Below, in pieces: positions 57,465 to 64,000 of a stretch of 64,000 nucleotides of DNA. This stretch comes from Aquirhabdus parva (lineage in GTDB: Bacteria; Pseudomonadota; Gammaproteobacteria; Pseudomonadales; Moraxellaceae): positions 540,207 through 604,206 of the forward strand of contig NZ_CP031222.1 of assembly GCF_003351745.1 (NCBI RefSeq), written 5' to 3'. A model generated the notes under the pieces. It saw only the letters and a program-made list of their open reading frames with translations. It had not been told where the DNA came from and made no database searches. Position 1 is the first letter of the stretch. Every line of letters starts with the position of its first letter. Position numbers and translations under genes: made by a program.

Positions 57465-58562
57465 ATGCAGACCAGTGGATTAACAGCGACAAATGACAAC
57501 GTGGTTTCAGAAGTTGCATTGGCGCAATCGGCGCTCTTAACCCAACATTGTTCAGGACGTCCACAAAGCCCAGGGGTTGTGAATTGTTTTGCCTATAGCC
57601 GAACAACGGGACTACGCGTTGGCTATTTGGCTCTGAGTGATGTCAGTGAGGTGATGGCAGCAGACCCCGATATTTTTGTCTGGATTGGCTTGTTTGAACC
57701 TCCTGCTGAGGTGCTGGATGAGGTACAGCATGAGTTTGGCTTGCATGAGCTGGCAGTTGAAGATGCCGCACGTGGTCATCATCGTGCCAAGATTGAAAGC
57801 TATGAAGACTCTTTATTTGTGATTGTGCGTACCGCACAACTGGTTGATCGTGAGATTGTCTTTGGTTCGACTTCCTTATTTTTAGGCGAGCGGTTTTTGA
57901 TTACTGTGCGTCAGGGGGCATCCGTCAGTTACACCACGGTTCGGGCGCATTGTGAGAAGCATCCTCAAAAAATGAAAGCCATGGGTCCGGGCTATGTTAT
58001 GCACGGTATTTTGGATTTCATTGTTGATAATTTTCTCCCTATCACGCAAAAACTGGGTAAGCAACTCCATGAGTTGGAAGGAGAGATTTTTTCTGAACAA
58101 TTCAATAAAGGCACGCTGCGCTATCTCTACGACCTGAAGTCTGAGCTGATCAAGTTACGTCTGGCGGTGATTCCTCTGCGTGAAATTTGTGGCTACTTCC
58201 TCTATCACGATAATGAAGACTTAAAAAACTATTTCCCCTCCAGCGCGATACCATACTTCCGCGATATTCAAGATCATGTTTTAGGCACTTTGGATGCGAT
58301 AGAGGGGCAGAGTGAGGTGCTTCGCTTGGCAATGGATACCCATTTGGCGTTGGTGGGTGTTGGCCAGAATGAGATTGTGAAACGACTGGCTTCATGGGCG
58401 GGTATTTTGGCGGTGCCGACCCTAATGACCAGTTACTATGGCATGAACTTTAGCAATATGCCTGAGCTACATTGGTATTATGGGTATTATATCTGGGTTG
58501 CGATTATGGTCTTGGCATCTTACTTACTTTATCGCAAACTCAAAAAAGTAAAATGGCTATAA
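57465..58562 (+). CDS. corA: CorA-type magnesium/cobalt transporter
   Basis: The roughly 365-residue protein forms a pentameric divalent cation channel. The cytosolic funnel starts at VVNCFAYSRTTGLRVGYLALSD, with VWIGLFEPPAEVLDEVQHEFGLHELAVEDAARGHHRAK as the family landmark (about residues 65-110). Two C-terminal helices follow, the first with the GMN selectivity signature YYGMNFSNMPEL near 325. ATG 57465 is chosen because the family begins near there; the frame opens at 57390 (ATGAGTCATGC), so a longer form remains possible. Confidence 0.92.
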   Translation: MQTSGLTATNDNVVSEVALAQSALLTQHCSGRPQSPGVVNCFAYSRTTGLRVGYLALSDVSEVMAADPDIFVWIGLFEPPAEVLDEVQHEFGLHELAVEDAARGHHRAKIESYEDSLFVIVRTAQLVDREIVFGSTSLFLGERFLITVRQGASVSYTTVRAHCEKHPQKMKAMGPGYVMHGILDFIVDNFLPITQKLGKQLHELEGEIFSEQFNKGTLRYLYDLKSELIKLRLAVIPLREICGYFLYHDNEDLKNYFPSSAIPYFRDIQDHVLGTLDAIEGQSEVLRLAMDTHLALVGVGQNEIVKRLASWAGILAVPTLMTSYYGMNFSNMPELHWYYGYYIWVAIMVLASYLLYRKLKKVKWL

Positions 58563-58688
58563 ACGGCATTGCATCTTGAATGGATATGGCCGTTTGGATC
58601 AAAAAATTGACTAATCAGTTCAGTGTATTCAAGAATTTTTGTTTTATGATGGATTCATATTGATTAAGAATATCCGTAGGACAGTGCC

Positions 58689-59579
58689 ATGACAACAAAA
58701 GCGCAAGATTCAAAACGAGAACTGACCCAAGAACTCATTGATGTCTTAACCCTTGAGAAACTTGAGGAAGATTTGTTTAGAGGGCAGAGCCGTAACTTTG
58801 TCGGTAACCGTGTTTTTGGTGGACAGGTACTGGGGCAGGCGCTACGTGCTGCCAGTCTGACGACTGATGGACGTCCAGCGCATTCGTTGCATGCCTATTT
58901 CTTGAATGCGGGCGATATTGCTGCCCCGATCGTATATCAGGTCGATCGACTGCGTGATGGACGCAGTTTCGTCAGTCGTCAGGTTCGAGCCATTCAATAT
59001 GGCAAGCTGATCTTCACCATGCTGGTGTCTTTCGCACCGATTGAAGAGGGTCTGAATTTTCAGATCGATATGCCAGTCGTGCCTGAGCCTGAATCACTGA
59101 AAACTGAGCAGGAATTGAAAAAGCTCATTGCACCGTTCTTACCAGAAAAAGTCCGTGCTAATCTGATGCGTGAGCGGCAAGTCGAGCTTCGCCCGATTAA
59201 TCCAACCAATCCTTTTGCACCTGTACCTGAAGTACCAAGCCGTGCCCATTGGATGCGTGTGCCGACACGACTCCCTGATGATCCAAGTTTGCATCAATCC
59301 ATCATTGCGTTCTCATCCGATTTCTCGTTGATGGGTGCGGGACTCATGCCACATGGCGTCAGCTTTATGACCCCAAGTCTACAAGCCGCCAGTATCGATC
59401 ACTCGATGCATTTCCATCGCCCTGCGCGTGCGGATGACTGGTTGCTTTATGATATGGAAGCGACGGTGACTTCCAATGCGCGTGGATTGAATTTTGGCCG
59501 GATGTGGCAGAATGGGCAGTTAGTTGTCAGTACAAATCAAGAGGGTTTGATGCGGTTGCGCGAGACTGAGCAAAAGTAG
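58689..59579 (+). CDS. tesB: Acyl-CoA thioesterase II
   Basis: The 296-residue enzyme hydrolyses acyl-CoA esters with a double-hotdog fold. Family blocks are FRGQSRNFVGNRVFGGQVLGQAL near residue 33, SLHAYFLNAGD near 70, FVSRQVRAIQYGKLIF and the C-terminal DHSMHFHRPARADDWLLYD with catalytic Asp near 237. AGGACA lies before the ATG. The gene is monocistronic, followed by a bidirectional terminator. Confidence 0.94.
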   Translation: MTTKAQDSKRELTQELIDVLTLEKLEEDLFRGQSRNFVGNRVFGGQVLGQALRAASLTTDGRPAHSLHAYFLNAGDIAAPIVYQVDRLRDGRSFVSRQVRAIQYGKLIFTMLVSFAPIEEGLNFQIDMPVVPEPESLKTEQELKKLIAPFLPEKVRANLMRERQVELRPINPTNPFAPVPEVPSRAHWMRVPTRLPDDPSLHQSIIAFSSDFSLMGAGLMPHGVSFMTPSLQAASIDHSMHFHRPARADDWLLYDMEATVTSNARGLNFGRMWQNGQLVVSTNQEGLMRLRETEQK

Positions 59580-59647
59580 TTAAATCAATAATTTGTTTCA
59601 CTAGCTTCTCAATGAGAAGGGACTACTTTATAAGCCTCATCCAAAAT

Positions 59648-59679
59648 AAAAAAAGCGTGAAATGATGACGCTTTTTTTT
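59648..59679. terminator. Bidirectional terminator, tesB / engB
   Basis: AAAAAAAGCGT pairs with ACGCTTTTTTT across a nine-base loop between convergent genes, with A and T runs on both flanks. Confidence 0.9.
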
Positions 59680-59690
59680 GTGATGTGAAC

Positions 59691-60479
59691 TTACATTTCA
59701 TCAAGGCGATAGTCTTTCATCATATTCGGCTTGTGGTCAGCCACAGTCTCTACGGTCACGTCTTCAGGCGACACTTCCGGCATTCTGCCAAAATGCAGAC
59801 GATCAGCCATAACGATAGCCAGATCTTCTAGACCTTGACGACGCATCGCTGAGAAGAGCTGGATTGAAAAATCAAGTCCATCGGCATTGAGCTGTTTTTT
59901 TACATCCAGCAAGACGGTATTGGCAGGACCGCGATTCAGTTTGTCTGCTTTCGTCAGAAGAACGTGTACAAAGAGATTACGTGATTTTGCCCATTGCAGC
60001 ATCATCTGATCAAAATGCTTGAGTGGATGACGAATATCCATCAGTAAAACGAGTCCTGCAAGACTTTTACGTTGAATGAGGTATTTCTCGAGTTCTTTTT
60101 GCCAAACCAGCTTCATGGCTTCAGGGACTGCTGCATAACCATAACCGGGTAAATCGACTAAACGTTGATCAGTATTTTGCAGCGTGAAGAAATTGATCAT
60201 CTGCGTACGACCCGGTGTCTTGGATGCGCGAGCCAGTTGGCGCTGAGCCGTAATGGCATTGATCGCACTTGACTTGCCAGCATTTGATCGACCTGCGAAA
60301 GCAATCTCAAAGCCAGTATCGGGTGGGCATAAAGACAGCTTGGGTGCACTTGTCATAAACTCAGCACGACGTAGCCACTGCATCAGTGGTTTAGGATCAA
60401 CAGCAGTTGCGTCATCCGTAGGCAATACGGTTGCACTGTTTTCTGTTGAGGGCTTCTGGTTTTCTGGTGTGGTGGGCAT
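59691..60479 (-). CDS. engB: Ribosome biogenesis GTPase EngB (YsxC/YihA)
   Basis: The 262-residue GTPase acts in 50S assembly. It has G1 [17 protein letters not shown] near residue 57, G3 [10 protein letters not shown] near 113, G4 LLTKADKL near 172 and a C-terminal region with [12 protein letters not shown]. An N-terminal extension of about 35 residues is Thr/Ser/Pro-rich and a C-terminal acidic tail ([17 protein letters not shown]) is also non-conserved. It diverges from the cytochrome gene. Confidence 0.93.
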   Translation of the reverse strand: MPTTPENQKPSTENSATVLPTDDATAVDPKPLMQWLRRAEFMTSAPKLSLCPPDTGFEIAFAGRSNAGKSSAINAITAQRQLARASKTPGRTQMINFFTLQNTDQRLVDLPGYGYAAVPEAMKLVWQKELEKYLIQRKSLAGLVLLMDIRHPLKHFDQMMLQWAKSRNLFVHVLLTKADKLNRGPANTVLLDVKKQLNADGLDFSIQLFSAMRRQGLEDLAIVMADRLHFGRMPEVSPEDVTVETVADHKPNMMKDYRLDEM

Positions 60480-60682
60480 GGTGACTTGAGTCCGGCGAAT
60501 TCAGATGCATTATAAAACGAATCAGTGCATAAACCGCTATTAAGTTTCGATAGATATAACGATATAATGGTTTTAACGCACAATCTGCGCGAAATCAGCG
60601 TCATCAGAGAGGGTAAAATTTACACGTTCACTAGCGATAATGATGATTTTCGTGTCATGATGTGGCGAATGGAGCATCAATT

Positions 60683-61045
60683 ATGCGTAACAATGCCGTT
60701 AGTATTGAAACAGTGGTGGTTCAAAAAGTCATAGATTTAAAAGTAATGGCGCTGGCCGTACTTATCTTTTTAGTCATTGGTGTGTCGTCGGCTTGGACGA
60801 GTCGTGCTCATGCAGCAGATACCAATGAACTCTATAAGCAATCATGTGCGACATGCCATGGAGCGGGTGTTTTAGGTGCCCCTAAGGCGGGAGATACTGC
60901 CGCTTGGTCCGCACGTCTGAAAGCAGGCATCCCTGCTTTGGTCAAACATACCAAAGAAGGCTATAAAAACATGCCTGCACGTGGACTATGTAACACCTGT
61001 ACTGATGATGATTATGCAAATCTGATTAAGCTCATGGCCAAGTAA
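60683..61045 (+). CDS. Cytochrome c5-like periplasmic c-type cytochrome
   Basis: The roughly 120-residue protein has an N-terminal signal/anchor (LKVMALAVLIFLVIGVSSAW, then TSRAHA), one heme site CATCH (in YKQSCATCHGAGVLG) near residue 54, and a second Cys pair CNTC near the C-terminus as in cytochrome c5, with Met in NMPARG as the likely axial ligand. It carries electrons in the periplasm. ATG 60683 is chosen because GGAG lies 10 bases upstream. A terminator follows. Confidence 0.88.
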   Translation: MRNNAVSIETVVVQKVIDLKVMALAVLIFLVIGVSSAWTSRAHAADTNELYKQSCATCHGAGVLGAPKAGDTAAWSARLKAGIPALVKHTKEGYKNMPARGLCNTCTDDDYANLIKLMAK

Positions 61046-61117
61046 GCGCATGATCTTTGATCGATTGCAAAGCAAGTCATCTCCCATTGGTTTTTGTGGC
61101 TGATGACCCTATAAAAT

Positions 61118-61145
61118 AAACTCCCCTTGGCATGGGGAGTTTTTT
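61118..61145 (+). terminator. Cytochrome gene terminator
   Basis: AAACTCCCC pairs with GGGGAGTTT across a seven-base loop, followed by TTT. Confidence 0.92.
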
Positions 61146-61222
61146 GCATCAAGAAGCATGATCTGGCAATGCCTTGTGATGAGTCTGCATTTACATTGAA
61201 TATCAATACAAAGAGATGAAAC

Positions 61223-62344
61223 ATGATTTTTCTAAATCGATGGCAGGGCGTGCTGCTTGCCTTTTTGATGATGGTTCTCCTAGCGGGTCGACTTGAGCCA
61301 CTTGCGGGCATCCACCAGCTTGATTTTTGGTTGGTGTGGCTCGTCAGCATGGTGGTTCTTGCATTGCCTGTACTCTTGCTGGAGTCGGCGCTGGCAAAGC
61401 GCACTAAAGCGCTTCCCCTGCAAGCTTTACCTGCACTGACTCGTGATGCCGATGTGAGTCCAAGATGGCGTATCGTCGGCTGGCTCGCGATTCTTGGCGT
61501 ACTCTTGCTTGCGGGGAGTTTGGCCGCTCAAGTGGGGACTCTGGTCAACAATGCAGTCGCTGTTTATCCGAACCAACAGCTTTTACCTGCTAATATTTTG
61601 AAACTGTTGCCATTTATTATTTTGATTGTCGCTTTGGTATTGTCTTATATTCCTAAAGGACTACCTATTTTTGGTGTCGCACTCTTACTTGGAGTTGTGG
61701 GTGTTGATTTGACTCAAGGCGTGTCACTCTCTGCATGGCAGTGGACTGCATTCACTTGGGTTGAATGGTCCAGTGTTGTTGTTCTGGCTTTGGCATCAAC
61801 AGGGCTGGGTTTGGGGCTCTATTGGGCATCTGCACTAACCCAGCAGACGAAGGGTCAAGGCGATACGCCACGTCGCGCCGTTTTACCGATCTGGTTGACT
61901 CAAGTTATTGCGGGCTTCATCTTCGCATTGGGGCTGACGACGACTCAGGGTGCTAATACTGCTACAACTCATGTTGGTCTTGCAGTTACGCTATATGCTT
62001 TAGCGACATTGATCGGTGCAGGAATATTGCTTTCTTTTGCACGTCAGCAATTGATGGCACGTGATTTTAATCCGATGGTCACCAGCATTTTGATTCTGGT
62101 CAGTTTGGCCGTTTGGGTTTTGCCGATTCAAGACTATTTATTGACTGCTGCAATCGTGGTTACGATTTTGATTACCGCGATTTATGCGATTTTCAGTGGC
62201 TGGAAAATGAAGAGTAGCCATCTGCGCAAAGCTTTAAATTTTAATAATGAAGCGCTTTATAATGTTTGGCGTGTACAGATCCGTATTCTTGTTCCTTTAG
62301 CTGTTGTATTGGCTATCGTAGGTTTAATTGGACAATATGTGTGA
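61223..62344 (+). CDS. Multi-helix membrane protein with faint SNF/NSS-transporter resemblance
   Basis: The 373-residue protein has about ten hydrophobic helices with short loops. Two segments recall sodium:neurotransmitter symporters: VLALPVLLLESALAKRTK near residue 48 resembles the end of TM2, and NEALYNVWRVQIRILVPL near 345 resembles the last helices. The key TM1 GxGNxWRFP core and most conserved coordinating residues are absent, and it is much shorter than true NSS proteins. So a transporter cannot be claimed; a degenerate homolog is one reading. GTGA overlap couples it to rnfH. Confidence 0.6.
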   Translation: MIFLNRWQGVLLAFLMMVLLAGRLEPLAGIHQLDFWLVWLVSMVVLALPVLLLESALAKRTKALPLQALPALTRDADVSPRWRIVGWLAILGVLLLAGSLAAQVGTLVNNAVAVYPNQQLLPANILKLLPFIILIVALVLSYIPKGLPIFGVALLLGVVGVDLTQGVSLSAWQWTAFTWVEWSSVVVLALASTGLGLGLYWASALTQQTKGQGDTPRRAVLPIWLTQVIAGFIFALGLTTTQGANTATTHVGLAVTLYALATLIGAGILLSFARQQLMARDFNPMVTSILILVSLAVWVLPIQDYLLTAAIVVTILITAIYAIFSGWKMKSSHLRKALNFNNEALYNVWRVQIRILVPLAVVLAIVGLIGQYV

Positions 62345-62673
62345 CTCATCTAATGGAGCAATCTGAAGATACTCCTGTGATCCAAGTCACCTTGGCTTGG
62401 GTGAATCAAGAGGGCAAGCCTGAAGTGCGCGCACTTCAGGTGGTTGCGGGTACGACTGCCGCGGCGTTATTTCGGCAGTGCAATGTTTTTCCAGAGAACA
62501 AGACCTTACCTGCGATGGGTATTTTTAGTCATAAAATTACTGATCCTGAGCATTATGTTATGCGAAATGGGGATCGATTGGAGCTCTATCAGCCTTTAAT
62601 TTTAAGCCCGATGGCGGTACGTCGCGCTCGTGCTCGTGCGTACCCCGTAGGAAGACTTAAACTGAGACCTTAG
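62341..62673 (+). CDS. rnfH: RnfH-family ubiquitin-like protein
   Basis: The roughly 110-residue protein matches RnfH: IQVTLAWVNQEGKPEVRALQVVAGTTAAALF at the N-terminus, MGIFSHKITDPEHYVMRNGDRLELYQPLILSPMAVRRARA at the C-terminus (ubiquitin-like beta-grasp with the conserved YRPL-type end). Despite the name, many members are not part of Rnf complexes and lie beside bamE, as here. GTG 62341 overlaps the previous stop; ATG 62353 is an alternative. Confidence 0.88.
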   Translation: MTHLMEQSEDTPVIQVTLAWVNQEGKPEVRALQVVAGTTAAALFRQCNVFPENKTLPAMGIFSHKITDPEHYVMRNGDRLELYQPLILSPMAVRRARARAYPVGRLKLRP

Positions 62674-62675
62674 TC

Positions 62676-62712
62676 AAAAAAAAGCCCAACATCGATTGTT
62701 GGGCTTTTTTTT
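62676..62712. terminator. Bidirectional terminator, rnfH / bamE
   Basis: A perfect 15-bp inverted repeat (AAAAAAAAGCCCAAC / GTTGGGCTTTTTTTT) with a seven-base loop separates the convergent genes. Confidence 0.95.
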
Positions 62713-62719
62713 GACAGGG

Positions 62720-63145
62720 CTATAACGGCTGCGCATTCAAGAGTGGATCTTTACTGCCAGGTAAGCCGGGCTGTGTTACCGGGAAAGTATTTGCACCATC
62801 AATGCTGACGACCTTGCCGCTATCATCAAATATAATAACCAGATGCTCGCCACTGGCGGGTTTTAGTCCTGCATTACGTGCAAGCGTGCCCGGGATGTAG
62901 GTATACACATAATCCCAGCGATTCGGATTTAAGGTATCCGTGATGGTTGGTGTTCCGAGCAAGTAACGCACTTGTTGAGTGGTCATGCCAACTTTGACTT
63001 GGGCAATTTGTGCTTGAGTCAGCGGAGAACCTTGCGGAATGTCAATTTTATAGACGCCGAATATCGAACACGCGCTTTGCGATAAGCTGAGTAAGGAAAC
63101 TGCGAGAATACCCACAGTGATGCGAGTCAGCATGAATTTTTGCAT
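62720..63145 (-). CDS. bamE: Outer-membrane assembly lipoprotein BamE (OmlA)
   Basis: The 141-residue lipoprotein is a subunit of the BAM complex that inserts outer-membrane barrels. It has a signal ending SLSQSAC (Gln at -3 is unusual for a lipobox), then the SmpA/OmlA fold with YKIDIPQGSPLTQAQIAQV, VGMTTQQVRYLLGTP and WDYVYTYIPG. The tail is longer than in E. coli. It diverges from fur with a roughly 330-base gap. Confidence 0.93.
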   Translation of the reverse strand: MQKFMLTRITVGILAVSLLSLSQSACSIFGVYKIDIPQGSPLTQAQIAQVKVGMTTQQVRYLLGTPTITDTLNPNRWDYVYTYIPGTLARNAGLKPASGEHLVIIFDDSGKVVSIDGANTFPVTQPGLPGSKDPLLNAQPL

Positions 63146-63475
63146 TTTGATACACTTGCCCCATCTTTTGGCTATATGATTGCTGGTATTGTCTACGGCA
63201 GAGCGCCTAGAGACGGTTTGTTACCAAGATTGTTACGAGTATTCTAGATGTTGTTTACCGTTATGAGCTAAACTAACACTAAGTTTTTGGTAGCAAATAG
63301 TTAACACATCGGACTATGCGCTACATACTTCTATATCGTTTTACGCTTTGGACTGAAGTCAAAAGCAGAAAATTTGCTTAACAATACACGGCATTGAATG
63401 CCTAGCATCAGTATGAACTGCGCAAGTTGGATCATATTAACATGCCTTTATCACGCTGCCCATGATGGAACTGTT
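63146..63475. other. Divergent bamE/fur control region
   Basis: About 330 bases with no gene. ORF 63398 onward is open but reads through the fur start and is not supported. Promoters for both genes should lie here. No clear Fur box is visible, so autoregulation of fur cannot be read from this sequence. Confidence 0.4.
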
Positions 63476-63916
63476 ATGTCGATTACCAATCAAGATTTAC
63501 GCAAAGCTGGACTTAAAGTCACCTTACCTCGAGTCAAAATTCTCGAACTGCTTGAGCGCTCAACTGAACACCATTTGAGTGCTGAAGATATCTATAAAAC
63601 ATTGTTAGAGCAGGGTGAGGATGTTGGTCTTGCGACAGTCTATCGTGTGCTGACCCAGTTTGAAACTGCCGGTATTATCGAACGTCATCAGTTTGAAAAT
63701 AATTATTCAGTATTTGAGATTCTTCAAGCCGATCATCATGATCATATCGTGTGTCAAAATTGTGGACGTGTCGTTGAGTTTACGAGCCCGATCATTGAAG
63801 CAGAACAGCATGCGGTCGCAGAGCGTTTTGGATTTGAGCTCACTGGCCATTCGCTGAATCTCTATGTGTTCTGTGATAAGCCCGAATGTGTTGAAGCGCG
63901 TAAGAAGCGTAAGTAA
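63476..63916 (+). CDS. fur: Ferric uptake regulator
   Basis: The 146-residue dimeric repressor uses Fe(II) to block iron-uptake genes. The winged-helix domain (about 1-84) starts MSITNQDLRKAGLKVTLPR and includes LATVYRVLTQFE. The dimerisation domain has the regulatory HHDHIVCQNCGRVVEF segment with Cys-x-x-Cys and the second Cys pair CDKPEC. ATG 63476 gives the expected N-terminus; the frame opens 26 codons earlier, which is not supported. Confidence 0.96.
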   Translation: MSITNQDLRKAGLKVTLPRVKILELLERSTEHHLSAEDIYKTLLEQGEDVGLATVYRVLTQFETAGIIERHQFENNYSVFEILQADHHDHIVCQNCGRVVEFTSPIIEAEQHAVAERFGFELTGHSLNLYVFCDKPECVEARKKRK

Positions 63917-63947
63917 AACCGTAAACTATAGCTTTTTCTTTCAAAAG

Positions 63948-63974
63948 AAACCGTCATTGTTGGCGGTTTTTTTT
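63948..63974 (+). terminator. fur terminator
   Basis: AAACCGTC pairs with GGCGGTTT (one G-T pair) across a six-base loop, followed by a long T-run. Confidence 0.9.
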
Positions 63975-64000
63975 GCTTTAGACTTTGGTTATGCTCGTGT

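Noticed and set aside
63398-63475. Longer Fur N-terminus
   Set aside because: The 26 extra codons do not resemble Fur and lack a ribosome site; ATG 63476 gives the family N-terminus.

Overview
The window is a mostly housekeeping stretch of a gammaproteobacterial chromosome. Gene content and order (prfB-waaA-rsmE, mrp/metG, orn/rsgA, rhodanese-grxC-secB, rpmI-rplT-pheS-pheT-ihfA, lolCD next to DUF2062/comEC, rnfH-bamE/fur) and the protein sequences point to Moraxellaceae, close to Acinetobacter. Base composition looks more GC-balanced than typical Acinetobacter, so a related genus is possible. This placement is inference; no 16S rRNA gene, tRNA gene, insertion sequence, prophage or CRISPR array was seen.

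Layout. 0-12.1 kb: sugar mutarotase, YbaK, Tag, Psd, a small AraC/SRPBCC/GNAT group, a His/Lys-rich secreted protein, recJ, an HPP-CBS membrane protein, prfB with its programmed +1 frameshift, waaA and rsmE. 12.1-17.9 kb: an accessory island with two large minus-strand paralogous lipoproteins (lipobox, Thr-Pro stalk, PKD domain, twelve NHL repeats), then a frame-disrupted secreted gene. Between the paralogs lies a 96-bp copy of the 3' end of rsmE followed by a second terminator, so the unit rsmE-end/terminator/lipoprotein is present twice. The differences in the rsmE copy are mostly synonymous, which suggests it diverged inside a working gene elsewhere before it arrived here. 18-28.3 kb: mrp, metG, a DUF4349 lipoprotein, orn, rsgA, the rhodanese-grxC-secB operon, an MscS channel and dcd.

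28.4-36 kb holds the most unusual block: five consecutive plus-strand genes for secreted, low-complexity, beta-rich proteins. All share a short motif just after the signal peptide (a variant of LxDxxLSxVTGQ). The last two are paralogs with a conserved C-terminal NCYGxLKFC motif. They may belong to the poorly characterised DUF6160/Fil-like surface proteins of Acinetobacter relatives; their role is unknown. Downstream, a leader with a small ORF and a terminator-like hairpin precedes an EamA transporter.

36-64 kb returns to core functions: PilZ protein, LolC/LolD lipoprotein export, DUF2062, the ComEC DNA-uptake channel, an LpxL-type acyltransferase, SppA, an alpha/beta hydrolase, an outer-membrane protein, a small variable patch (G10 tract, orphan membrane protein, DUF1851 protein), the L35-L20-PheST-IHF operon, PlsB, CorA, TesB, EngB, a cytochrome c5-like protein, a degenerate transporter-like membrane protein, RnfH, BamE and Fur. 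Together these cover translation, envelope lipid/LPS/lipoprotein biogenesis and metal/redox homeostasis, with surface-protein modules in between.
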